DNA of 64,000 nucleotides, taken from NCBI GenBank assembly GCA_019638085.1, contig JAHBUL010000007.1, positions 62,001 through 126,000 on the forward strand, given 5' to 3'. Under the pieces are notes generated by a model that saw only the letters and a list, made by a program, of their open reading frames with translations, searched no databases and was not told the DNA's origin. Shown here piece after piece: positions 7,220 to 15,407 of this stretch (position 1 is its first letter; each line of letters opens with the position of its first letter). The translations under genes were made by a program, and so were the position numbers. The DNA comes from Flavobacteriales bacterium (GTDB lineage: Bacteria; Bacteroidota; Bacteroidia; Flavobacteriales_F; PHOS-HE28).

Positions 7220-7879
7220 ATGACCACCCTCGTGAACCTCAACGCGGTCTATTCGCTGATCGACCTCGCCGGCACCTTCGCCTTCGCCATGAGCGGCGCC
7301 TTGGCCGCCCGCAGCAAGGGCCTCGATGTGTTCGGCATCATGGTGGTGGCCTTCACGGTGGCGTGCGGCGGCGGCATCATTCGCGATGTGTGCATCGGCG
7401 CCATCCCTCCGGCAGGCCTCTCGGACTGGCGCTACCTCACCGTGGCCCTGATCGCCGCCTTCATGGTGATGGGCCTGGGGCCGCTGACCAAGCGGCTGAA
7501 GCGCCCGGTGCTGCTCTTTGATGCCTTGGGCCTGTCGCTCTTTGCCGTCTCGGGCGCCCGCAAGGCGCTGGAGTTCGACCACAACTACCAGGTGGCGATC
7601 CTCCTGGGCATGATCACCGCCATCGGCGGCGGCGTGCTGCGCGATGTGCTGATGAACCGCGTCCCCGTGGTGTTCGAAAAGGAGATCTATGCCTCGGCCG
7701 CGCTGCTGGGCGCAGCGATCGTGGTGCTGGGCAGCTACTTCGGCTGGAACAGCGAATGGGTGTTCCCCATCGGCATCCTGGCCGCCTTCGCACTGCGCAT
7801 GCTGGGGCTGCACTTCCACTGGGAGTTGCCGGCATTCAACAAGGAAGGCGAACGCAGCGGACCGCGAAAGGAAGGCTAG
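7220..7879 (+). CDS. Trimeric intracellular cation channel family protein (UPF0126/YicG)
   Basis: 219 residues with seven hydrophobic segments and the family's duplicated three-helix repeat. Repeat one has DLAGTFAFAMSGALAA and CGGGIIRDVCIG. Repeat two has DALGLSLFAVSGARKA and AIGGGVLRDVLMNRVP. The two glycine-rich GGGxxRDV motifs are diagnostic. Members are inner-membrane TRIC-type cation channels or glycine transporters. Length is normal (about 205-220). The ATG follows the repeat array by some 130 bases. Monocistronic by context. Confidence 0.88.
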   Translation: MTTLVNLNAVYSLIDLAGTFAFAMSGALAARSKGLDVFGIMVVAFTVACGGGIIRDVCIGAIPPAGLSDWRYLTVALIAAFMVMGLGPLTKRLKRPVLLFDALGLSLFAVSGARKALEFDHNYQVAILLGMITAIGGGVLRDVLMNRVPVVFEKEIYASAALLGAAIVVLGSYFGWNSEWVFPIGILAAFALRMLGLHFHWELPAFNKEGERSGPRKEG

Positions 7880-8124
7880 GGCACGGCATCCACGTGCCAC
7901 TGAGCTCGCCACAACGGACGTCTCAACGCACGTCATCGCGAGTGGGCAGCCCGCGCGGCAGTGCGGGGTGGCTGCGAAGCGCCCCGATGGATATCGGGGT
8001 CAGCCGAGTTGGCACGGGCTAGCACGAAGCACCGTCCAGCACGCAACGCATGGGTGGAATGCACTTCGTTCCAACGCCCTCGCAAGGACGTGCAGAAGTG
8101 AAGATGCACAAGAGGGCTGGACCG
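7880..8124. other. Gap with a palindrome of the CCGAT family
   Basis: No gene. It holds the palindrome CCCCGAT-ggat-ATCGGGG (7982-7999), which belongs with those at 37616-37637 and 54508-54525, in a GC-rich context. Confidence 0.5.
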
Positions 8125-8164
8125 CACACTGGAAACATTTTTTCCTCATTTCGTTTCCAGTGTG
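8125..8164. promoter_or_regulatory. Inverted-repeat operator for the TetR regulator
   Basis: CACACTGGAAAC (8125-8136) and GTTTCCAGTGTG (8153-8164) form a perfect 12 bp inverted repeat with a 16 bp spacer. It lies 31 bases before the TetR-family start codon and just upstream of the -7 element, so a bound dimer pair would cover the -33 region. Autoregulation of the efflux operon is the natural reading. Confidence 0.7.
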
Positions 8165-8175
8165 TCGATATTGTC

Positions 8176-8183
8176 TACATTTG
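8176..8183 (+). promoter_or_regulatory. -7 promoter element of the efflux operon
   Basis: TACATTTG matches the Bacteroidota -7 consensus TAnnTTTG exactly, 12 bases before the start codon at 8196. A -33 element is weak (TTTC at 8154-8157). Confidence 0.55.
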
Positions 8184-8195
8184 CGCCCTCCAAAA

Positions 8196-8876
8196 ATGAT
8201 GGACACCGACAAAAGCAAGCCCATGGATGAGCGCGGTGATCGCTTGATCGCCGAGGCTGCCAAGGCCTTTTGGACCTACGGGATCAAGAGCATGACGATG
8301 GACGACCTGTCCACGCGGCTCGGTATCAGCAAGAAGACGCTCTACCAGCACGTGAAGGACAAGAACGATCTGGTGGAGAAGGTGCTTACGCACATCGCGA
8401 GCGATTTCAAATGCTTGGTGGACGAGAGCGCGAGTGGTGACAAGAACGCGATCGACGAACTGTTCAGCATCACCACCACGGTGGCCGACCGGCTCAAGGA
8501 CATCCACCCTTCCATCCACTTCGATCTGGAGAAATACCATCCGGCCGCTTTCCGCAAAATGCTCGACGACAAGCGGAAAGAGATCTACACCACCACCACG
8601 GCCAACATGGAGCGCGGGATCAGCGAGGGACTCTATCGGGAAGACCTGAACATCCCGATGATCGCCACGATCTATATCGCCCGTTTCGATATGGTCTTTG
8701 ACGGGGAGCTCTTCCCGCCCGCTCGCTTCCGGCCGGAGGAGCTGCATTGGGAACTTTTCCGCTATCATATCCGGGGCATCGCCAGTGCAAAGGGCCTGAA
8801 GTACCTGGACAAAAAGGTCCGAAAGGAAATGAAGATCGCATCGCCAACGTCCGGCAAAGCAGCAAAAAACCCATGA
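8196..8876 (+). CDS. TetR/AcrR family transcriptional regulator
   Basis: 226 residues. The N-terminal helix-turn-helix is classical: LIAEAAKAFWTYGIKSMTMD, then LSTRLGISKKTLYQHVKDK at about residues 30-55. The C-terminal ligand-binding half is helical. The start is the ATG at 8196 (a second ATG follows directly); the frame extends far upstream but without coding character. Its stop overlaps the start of the TolC gene (ATGA at 8873-8876). It most likely represses the operon it leads by binding the perfect inverted repeat at 8125-8164 and releases it when a pump substrate binds. The ligand is unknown. Confidence 0.9.
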   Translation: MMDTDKSKPMDERGDRLIAEAAKAFWTYGIKSMTMDDLSTRLGISKKTLYQHVKDKNDLVEKVLTHIASDFKCLVDESASGDKNAIDELFSITTTVADRLKDIHPSIHFDLEKYHPAAFRKMLDDKRKEIYTTTTANMERGISEGLYREDLNIPMIATIYIARFDMVFDGELFPPARFRPEELHWELFRYHIRGIASAKGLKYLDKKVRKEMKIASPTSGKAAKNP

Positions 8877-10195
8877 GGGATCTATTGACATCGGCGCTTT
8901 TCGTATGCAGCACCGCACTGGCCGCCCAAGGCCCCGTGCGCCTTTCGCTGGACCAGGCCGTGGAAATGGCGGCCAAGCAGAGCTATACGGTACAAGGCAG
9001 TGAGCTGGAGGCGGAGAAGTCCCTGGCCAAGATCCGTGAGATCACCGCCATCGGGCTGCCGCAAGTGAGCGCCACCGGCAGTTTGAGCAACTACCTGAAG
9101 GTGCCCACCCAGGTGATCCCGAACTTCTTCGGCGACGACCCGAAGACGCTCGAGGTGCAATTCGGCATCCCTTGGAGCATGACCGGCGCTGTGCAGTTGA
9201 ATCAATTGATCTTCGACGGCAGCTACCTCATCGGGCTGAAGGCCGTGCGTGAAATGCAGAACCGGAGCGAGAAGGAGCTCGAACAGGCCCGGTTGGAGGC
9301 GCGCGTGCAGGCCGCAAAGGCCTACCTGGGGGTGCTGGCCGCGGAGGAAGGTGCCCGATTGCTCGGCCAAAGCCTTCCCGTGGTACAGAAGTCGGCGAAT
9401 GAAGCCGCCGCGATGACCGAGCAGGGCCTGATGGAAACCACCGATGCGGACCGGCTCACCGTGCAGGTGGATGAAACGGAGAACCAGAGACGCACCTTGC
9501 TGCAACAGGCCGCCGTGGCCCGTGCCTACCTCGCGCTGGTGGTGGGCCTGCCCACGGGCACCCCGATCGAGCTCACCGATTCCCTGCAACCGCTGCTGGA
9601 TCTACCTACCGACGCCGACCTGGTCAATAGGCCTTTCGACCCGGCGCAACATGTGGACGAGGAAGTAGCCCGCACGTACGTCACAATGGGCGTACTCAAC
9701 GTTCGCAACAAGAAGGCCGCTTACCTCCCGCAGCTATCAGGCTTCATCAATTACCAGCAGCAGTTCAGCTCCACCGATTTTGAGCCGGGCAACGGTGACT
9801 TTTGGTTCCCGGCGAGCATGTGGGGCCTGCAACTGAACGTGCCCATCTTCAGCAGCGGCATGCGCAAGAACCAAGTGAAGCAGGCCAGCATCGCCCTCGA
9901 GCAGGCCCAGGTGCAACTGAAGGCCACCGAGCAACGGTTGTTGACGGACCACCTGTCACAGCAGGCCATATTGACCTCTGCCCAAGCGAACTACCAGACC
10001 GGGAAACGCAGCTTGGCCCTGAGCAAGCGCATCTTCGAGCAGACCTCCGTGAAGTTCAGCGAAGGCATGGCCAGCAGCTTTGAACTCACACAGGAACATG
10101 GCAATTACCTCGCTGCCCAACAGACGTACATCCAACGCGTTGTAGACCTGCTGAAGGCCCGCGTGGACATGCACAAGGCTTTGGACCTGTATTGA
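8873..10195 (+). CDS. TolC family outer membrane efflux protein
   Basis: 440 residues. Start ATG at 8873 overlaps the regulator's stop by four bases and opens with a signal peptide (LLTSALFVCSTALAAQG). The two OEP repeats of the family are visible as long heptad-like helical stretches, the first around AKIREITAIGLPQVSATGSL, the second around VRNKKAAYLPQLSGFINYQQ. Proline-glycine turns (GIPWSMTGAVQLNQLIFDG; WGLQLNVPIFSSGMRKNQV) mark the outer-membrane strands. It forms the outer-membrane duct of the RND pump encoded by the next two genes. Length is normal for Bacteroidota TolC proteins. Confidence 0.92.
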   Translation: MRDLLTSALFVCSTALAAQGPVRLSLDQAVEMAAKQSYTVQGSELEAEKSLAKIREITAIGLPQVSATGSLSNYLKVPTQVIPNFFGDDPKTLEVQFGIPWSMTGAVQLNQLIFDGSYLIGLKAVREMQNRSEKELEQARLEARVQAAKAYLGVLAAEEGARLLGQSLPVVQKSANEAAAMTEQGLMETTDADRLTVQVDETENQRRTLLQQAAVARAYLALVVGLPTGTPIELTDSLQPLLDLPTDADLVNRPFDPAQHVDEEVARTYVTMGVLNVRNKKAAYLPQLSGFINYQQQFSSTDFEPGNGDFWFPASMWGLQLNVPIFSSGMRKNQVKQASIALEQAQVQLKATEQRLLTDHLSQQAILTSAQANYQTGKRSLALSKRIFEQTSVKFSEGMASSFELTQEHGNYLAAQQTYIQRVVDLLKARVDMHKALDLY

Positions 10196-10276
10196 GGTGG
10201 TGATGATCGGTGAATAGTGACTGGCAAGCATGCAACCGTAGTGTCGACCCCCTGTGTTGACCAAGAAAAAAACCCG

Positions 10277-11449
10277 ATGAAAAAGACGATCTACTTGATC
10301 ACGATGCTGGCCCTGCTGGCCTCCTGCGGCTCCGATGGCACCGACAAGCTGGCCGAAAAACGCGCCGAGCGGGACTCGCTCAAGACCGTTTATGACAAGG
10401 TCGGCAAGCAACTGAAAAAGGTGGAGGATTGGCTGGCGCTGAACGATAGCATGGCGAACCGCAGCCTGCCCTTGGTCTCTGCGAAGGCCTTGGAACAAGG
10501 TGCCTTCACGCACTACATCGATGTGCACGGCGTGGTGAAAGCGGACGAAAGCGCCACGCTCTATTCCATGACCGGTGGCCGCGTGGCAAGCATCCGTGTA
10601 AAAGCTGGTGACAAGGTGAGGAAAGGAGATGTGATCGCCACCATGGACAACGAAATGGTGGAGAAGCAGATCGCTCAGGCACAGGCCGGACTGGACCTCG
10701 CGCGCACCACCTTCGAAAAGCAGCAGCGCTTGTGGGACCAGCACATCGGCAGCGAGATCCAATACCTGCAGGCGAAGACGCAAAAGGAACAGGCCGAGGC
10801 CGGACTGGCCACCCTGAAGGAACAACAGCGCCTCTCCAACGTCACCGCGCCGTTCGATGGCATGGTGGACGAGGTGATGGCCCGCGTGGGCGATATGGCA
10901 GCACCGCAAATGCCCGTGGCACGCGTGGTGAACCTCACCGGCATCCAGCTGCAAGCGGACGTGAGCGAGGCTTACCTGAAGCGCGTGAAGGCCGGGGTTC
11001 CCGTAAAGGTCGTTTTCCCCAGCATCAAAGAAAGCTTCACCGCTCCCCTCACGCATGTGAGCGAATACATCGACCCGAGCAACCGCACGTTCCTGGTCAC
11101 CCTCCGGGCACCCACGAGCGAGGCCTATATGCGACCCAATCTGCTGGCGGACCTCAGCATCCAGGATGCTCATACCGACAGCGCCATGGTGGTCCCAAGC
11201 GCCGCCGTGCTGGATGATGTGAGCGGCAACAGCTACCTCTTCGTCCTGGGGCCTGCACCGCAAGGCTCAAACGTGAAGGACAATGAACGTGCCGCGCGCA
11301 AGGTGTTCGTATCACGCGTATCGGAATACCAAGGTCGCATCCACGTGGAACCCAGGACAGCGGGCGAGCTGAAGGACGGTGATATGGTGGTGATCGAAGG
11401 TGCCAAGAACGTAAGTGATGGGCAGGAAGTGCTCGTGAGCAAGAATTGA
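10277..11449 (+). CDS. RND efflux periplasmic adaptor (membrane fusion protein), lipoprotein
   Basis: 390 residues. The ATG at 10277 gives a lipoprotein signal, MKKTIYLITMLALLASCGSD, with lipobox LASC. An N-terminal coiled coil (AEKRAERDSLKTVYDKVGKQL) precedes the biotinyl-lipoyl-like half GGRVASIRVKAGDKVRKGDV, the alpha-hairpin (ALDLARTTFEKQQRLW region), and the second lipoyl half APFDGMVDEVMARVGDMAAP, then the beta-barrel. It links the inner-membrane pump to the TolC duct. It sits 81 bases after the TolC gene, with the pump gene downstream: tolC-like, adaptor, pump in one operon. The longer frame from 10217 lacks a signal peptide. Confidence 0.92.
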   Translation: MKKTIYLITMLALLASCGSDGTDKLAEKRAERDSLKTVYDKVGKQLKKVEDWLALNDSMANRSLPLVSAKALEQGAFTHYIDVHGVVKADESATLYSMTGGRVASIRVKAGDKVRKGDVIATMDNEMVEKQIAQAQAGLDLARTTFEKQQRLWDQHIGSEIQYLQAKTQKEQAEAGLATLKEQQRLSNVTAPFDGMVDEVMARVGDMAAPQMPVARVVNLTGIQLQADVSEAYLKRVKAGVPVKVVFPSIKESFTAPLTHVSEYIDPSNRTFLVTLRAPTSEAYMRPNLLADLSIQDAHTDSAMVVPSAAVLDDVSGNSYLFVLGPAPQGSNVKDNERAARKVFVSRVSEYQGRIHVEPRTAGELKDGDMVVIEGAKNVSDGQEVLVSKN

Positions 11450-11506
11450 GGTTGAAGAGTTCACCGTGGAGACACTGACGAATGCAGAGTTTGATGGAAT
11501 GGTATA

Positions 11507-11600
11507 GGATACTGAGTACCGAGTACCGAGTACAATGCCGTAAGCGGCGTCAAGTACTCGGTACTCGGTACTCGATACCCGGTACCCGGTACCCGGTACC
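11507..11600. repeat. Palindromic array of 7 bp units inside the efflux operon
   Basis: Left arm, three GAGTACC-type units (11514-11533); right arm, three GGTACTC-type units (11554-11573). Together they form a perfect 20 bp inverted repeat with a 20 bp spacer that itself contains GCCG-taag-CGGC. Tandem GGTACCC units continue to 11600. It fills the gap between adaptor and pump genes and would form a strong RNA hairpin there. Confidence 0.75.
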
Positions 11601-11615
11601 AAAACATACGGATCA

Positions 11616-14600
11616 ATGAACCACGAAGACGTCGAAAAAGACCTCCACGGCCCCGAGCGCGAATTCGCCATCACTACCTGGGCGGTGCAGAACCGCACCA
11701 CGGTGATCGTGCTCACGGTGCTGATCTTCATCCTCGGGATCTACTCCTACCAGGTGATGCCCAAGGAGAGTTTCCCGGAGGTGGTGACGCCGGAGATCTT
11801 CGTGACCACACCGTACAACAGCAGCTCCGTGGTGGACATCGAGAAGCTGATCACCAAGCCCTTGGAAAAGGAGATCAACACCATCAGCGGGGTGGATGAG
11901 ATCACCAGCACTACGGTGCCCAACTTCAGCGCCATCGATGTGAAGTTCAATTACAACATCGCCCCTTCCGAGGCCTTGCGAAAAGTGAAGGATGCGGTGG
12001 ACAAGGCCCGCGGTGACAAGAACTTTCCTACCGACCTGCCTGCTGAACCGAACGTGATCGAGCTCAACTTCAGCGAGCTGATGCCGGTGATGAACATCAA
12101 CCTCAGCGGCGACTACCCCATGGAGCAGCTCCACTCCTACGCGCAGCACCTGAAGGACCGCATCGAATCCCTGCCGGAGATCAACAAGGTGAACATCCGC
12201 GGCGTGCCCGAGCGCGAAGTGCGTATCAGCTTGGACCTCTACAAACTGGAGGCCCTGCAACTGAACTTCGACGACATCGCCAACGCGATCCGCAGTGAGA
12301 ACCTCACCATGAGCGGTGGTGAGATCCTCACCGATGGCCAGCGCCGTGCCGTGCGCGTGATCGGCGAGTTCACCAACATGGCCCAGATCCGCGAGATCAT
12401 CGTGAAGAACATCGACCAGAAGGAAGTGCGCCTCGGTGATATTGCCACGGTGGACTATGCCTATAAGGAGCCGGACAGCTTTGCCCGCGAGTACGGAAAA
12501 CCCGTGGTGATGCTCGACGTGATCAAGCGCGCTGGCCAGAACCTCCTTTCCGCCAGCGACGGCATACAACAGATCCTGAAGGAGGACCGCGGCCGTGTGC
12601 TCCCTGCCGAACTGAACATTACGGTAACGGGTGACCAGAGCGACAATACCCGCACCAGCGTGGATGAACTGATGAACCACATCATCCTCGGGGTGCTATT
12701 GGTGATCGGAACGCTCATGCTCTTCCTCGGCTTGCGCAACGCGATGTTCGTGGGCCTTGCGATCCCGATGAGCATGTTCATCTCCTTCACCCTGCTGAAC
12801 GCTTTCGGGGTCACGCTGAACATGATGGTGCTCTTCGCGCTGATCCTCGCCTTGGGCCGCTTGGTGGACGATGGCATCGTGATCGTGGAGAACATCTACC
12901 GCCACATGGCCAACGGCGAGCCGCCGATGCAGGCCACCAAACTGGCCGTGGGCGAGGTGACCATGCCGATCGTGGCCGCCACTACCGCAACGGTGATGGT
13001 CTTCGTGCCGCTGCTTTTCTGGCCGGGCATGATGGGTTCCTTCATGAAGTACCTGCCCATCACCTTCATGATCGCCTTGGCATCCTCCCTCTTCGTGGCC
13101 TTGGTAGTGAACCCCGCCCTCGCTGCCAAGTACATGAAGGTGGAGGAGGATAAGACCCCGATGAAGCGCGTATGGAAACTCGCCGGCATCCTCGCTGCCG
13201 TGGGCACGCTGATCGCCGTGCTCGGCGCTTCTGTCGCCAAGAGCGACACCATCTTCGGCATCGGCCTGCTCATCATCGTCTTCGGCTTCTTCGGCGTGAT
13301 GAACACCAAGTTCTTCGTGCCCGCCACCAACTGGTTCCAGAACAGTTGGCTCCCACGCTTGGAGGTGCGCTACGAGCGCTTCCTGCGCTATGCCCTGGAC
13401 CGCCACCACCCACGGACCTTCCTCCTTGGCACCTTCGGTCTGCTTGGGCTGGTTCTCGTGCTCCTATGGGCCTTCCCGCCGAAAACACTCTTCTTCCCGG
13501 AGAACGAGCCCCAGTTCATCAACGTCTTCATCGAGGCACCCATCGGCACGGATATCCTGAAGACCGATTCCGTTACCCGCGTTGTGGAAAAGCAAGTGAT
13601 GGAGGTGATCAACGTGCCCCAGTACGAGGTGCCACCGGGCACCAAGATGCCGGACGGCAGCGTAACGGAGGACAGCACCAACTACCTGGTGAACTCCGTG
13701 ATCTCACAAGTGGGCGAGGGCACCAGTGACCCCGGGGCCGGTGGCATGCAGGTGGGTTCCACGCCCCACAAGGGTCGCATCGCGGTGAGCTTCGTGAAAT
13801 TCGCCGACCGCCATGGCATGCTCACCAGCGACGTGCTGAAGAAGCTACAGGAGCACGTGAAGGCACCGCCCGGTGTGGTGGTCACCGTGGCCAAGAACGC
13901 GGCCGGACCTCCCGTGGGCAAGCCCATCAACATCGAGATCAAAGGCAAGGAGATCGAAGGCTTGTTGAGCGAGGCTGAACGGGTGAAACACTTGATCGAA
14001 TCGCGCAATGTTCCCGGTGTGGAAGCATTGCGGCTGGACATCGACCGCGCTAAACCGGAGATGCCGATCATTATCGATCGCGAGAAGGCCCGCCGCCTCA
14101 ACGTGAGCACCTACGCCATTGCCGACGCCGTGCGTACTGCGCTCTTCGGCAAGGAAGTGAGCAACTACCGCGTGGAAGGAGATGATGACGATCACGAGAT
14201 CAACATCCGCCTGAACGACAAATACCGCTATGATGCCCAGCAATTGCTGGACATGAAGGTGACCTTCCGCGACATGTTGAGCGGCAAGATGCGCCAAGTG
14301 CCGATCAGTGCAGTGGCACATGCCGAACGCACCAGCACCTTCAGCGCCATCAAACGCAAGGACCTTGACCGTGTGGTGACCATCCAATCCAACGTGATCA
14401 GTGGGTACAATGCCAACGAGGTGGTGCAACAGATCAAGGACCAGCTCGCCAGCGGCTTTACCCTGGGCAAGGAATACACGCTGAAGTTCACCGGTGAACA
14501 GGAGGACCAGGCCAAGGACATGGGCTTCCTGATGGTCGCTTTCCTCGTGGCCATCTTCGTGGTGTTCCTCATCATCGTGGCCCAGTTCAACAGCATCAGC

Positions 14601-15176
14601 TACCCGCTGATCGTAATGAGCACGGTGCTCTTCAGCACCATCGGCGTATTCCTCGGTCTGGTGGTGTTCCGCATGGACTTCATCGTGCTGATGACGATGC
14701 TGGGCATCATCTCGCTCATCGGTGTGGTGGTGAACAACGCCATCGTGTTGATGGACTTTGCACGCCTGCTTTTCGAGCGCAGTGCGCGCGTACTGGGCTT
14801 GGAGGCGGAGCGCATCATTCCTATTGACGAGAGCCGCGAAGCCTTGGTGACCGCAGGCAAAACGCGTTTACGTCCGGTGCTGCTCACCGCCATCACCGCC
14901 GTGCTCGGCCTGCTCCCCTTGGCCATCGGACTCAACTTCAACTTCCTCACGCTCTTCACCGAGCTGAACCCGCACATCCACATGGGCGGCGACAACGTGA
15001 TCTTCTGGGGTCCGCTCAGCTGGGCGGTGATCTACGGACTGATCTTCGCCACCTTCCTCACGCTGATCATGGTGCCGGTGATGCTGCTGATCGTGATGAA
15101 GATCAAGCACCGCAGACAGTGGAAGCGGGATCTGCGTGAAGCGGAGAAAGCGAACAATGCACCAGCGTTGAGCTAA
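11616..15176 (+). CDS. RND efflux transporter permease (AcrB/MMPL superfamily pump)
   Basis: 1186 residues, slightly longer than AcrB. N-terminal TM1 (TTVIVLTVLIFILGIYSYQV) is followed by the porter motif KESFPEV and a large periplasmic loop. The TM2-TM6 block has the typical GRLVDDGIVIVENIYRHM with the proton-relay Asp pair. A second periplasmic loop is followed by TM8-TM12 with GVVVNNAIVLMDFARLLFER. The C-terminus has GPLSWAVIYGLIFATFLTL. It is the inner-membrane, proton-driven pump of the tripartite system. An extra hydrophobic segment around AGILAAVGTLIAVLGASVAK lies between the halves. The start ATG lies 15 bases after the palindromic array. Substrate range cannot be deduced. Confidence 0.95.
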   Translation: MNHEDVEKDLHGPEREFAITTWAVQNRTTVIVLTVLIFILGIYSYQVMPKESFPEVVTPEIFVTTPYNSSSVVDIEKLITKPLEKEINTISGVDEITSTTVPNFSAIDVKFNYNIAPSEALRKVKDAVDKARGDKNFPTDLPAEPNVIELNFSELMPVMNINLSGDYPMEQLHSYAQHLKDRIESLPEINKVNIRGVPEREVRISLDLYKLEALQLNFDDIANAIRSENLTMSGGEILTDGQRRAVRVIGEFTNMAQIREIIVKNIDQKEVRLGDIATVDYAYKEPDSFAREYGKPVVMLDVIKRAGQNLLSASDGIQQILKEDRGRVLPAELNITVTGDQSDNTRTSVDELMNHIILGVLLVIGTLMLFLGLRNAMFVGLAIPMSMFISFTLLNAFGVTLNMMVLFALILALGRLVDDGIVIVENIYRHMANGEPPMQATKLAVGEVTMPIVAATTATVMVFVPLLFWPGMMGSFMKYLPITFMIALASSLFVALVVNPALAAKYMKVEEDKTPMKRVWKLAGILAAVGTLIAVLGASVAKSDTIFGIGLLIIVFGFFGVMNTKFFVPATNWFQNSWLPRLEVRYERFLRYALDRHHPRTFLLGTFGLLGLVLVLLWAFPPKTLFFPENEPQFINVFIEAPIGTDILKTDSVTRVVEKQVMEVINVPQYEVPPGTKMPDGSVTEDSTNYLVNSVISQVGEGTSDPGAGGMQVGSTPHKGRIAVSFVKFADRHGMLTSDVLKKLQEHVKAPPGVVVTVAKNAAGPPVGKPINIEIKGKEIEGLLSEAERVKHLIESRNVPGVEALRLDIDRAKPEMPIIIDREKARRLNVSTYAIADAVRTALFGKEVSNYRVEGDDDDHEINIRLNDKYRYDAQQLLDMKVTFRDMLSGKMRQVPISAVAHAERTSTFSAIKRKDLDRVVTIQSNVISGYNANEVVQQIKDQLASGFTLGKEYTLKFTGEQEDQAKDMGFLMVAFLVAIFVVFLIIVAQFNSISYPLIVMSTVLFSTIGVFLGLVVFRMDFIVLMTMLGIISLIGVVVNNAIVLMDFARLLFERSARVLGLEAERIIPIDESREALVTAGKTRLRPVLLTAITAVLGLLPLAIGLNFNFLTLFTELNPHIHMGGDNVIFWGPLSWAVIYGLIFATFLTLIMVPVMLLIVMKIKHRRQWKRDLREAEKANNAPALS

Positions 15177-15194
15177 GGGAACAACGATCCGTAC

Positions 15195-15222
15195 GAAAGG
15201 CACGGCGGGGGCTGCGCCTTTC
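15195..15222 (+). terminator. Candidate terminator after the efflux operon
   Basis: GAAAGGC...GCCTTTC hairpin followed by a T-rich stretch (TTCGTTTG), 18 bases after the pump's stop codon. Confidence 0.5.
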
Positions 15223-15407
15223 TTCGTTTGCATCGCTGCCGCTCGGCTCGGTGACTGAGGCTTCCGACCCTGAGGTCCCCGAAGGGTCGACGGCCCCAAT
15301 GACCGTATTTTGGAACCTCCGCTGGCAGGATGCCTTGCGCCCAGCGAACTCGGATCACCCACTTTGTTGAATTTCCTGACCATCCTCGCCACGGCTACCT
15401 TTCGCCC

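Noticed and set aside
6656..7936. 426-codon minus-strand frame
   Set aside because: Antisense of the TRIC channel gene plus repeat array; His-rich composition typical of a shadow frame.
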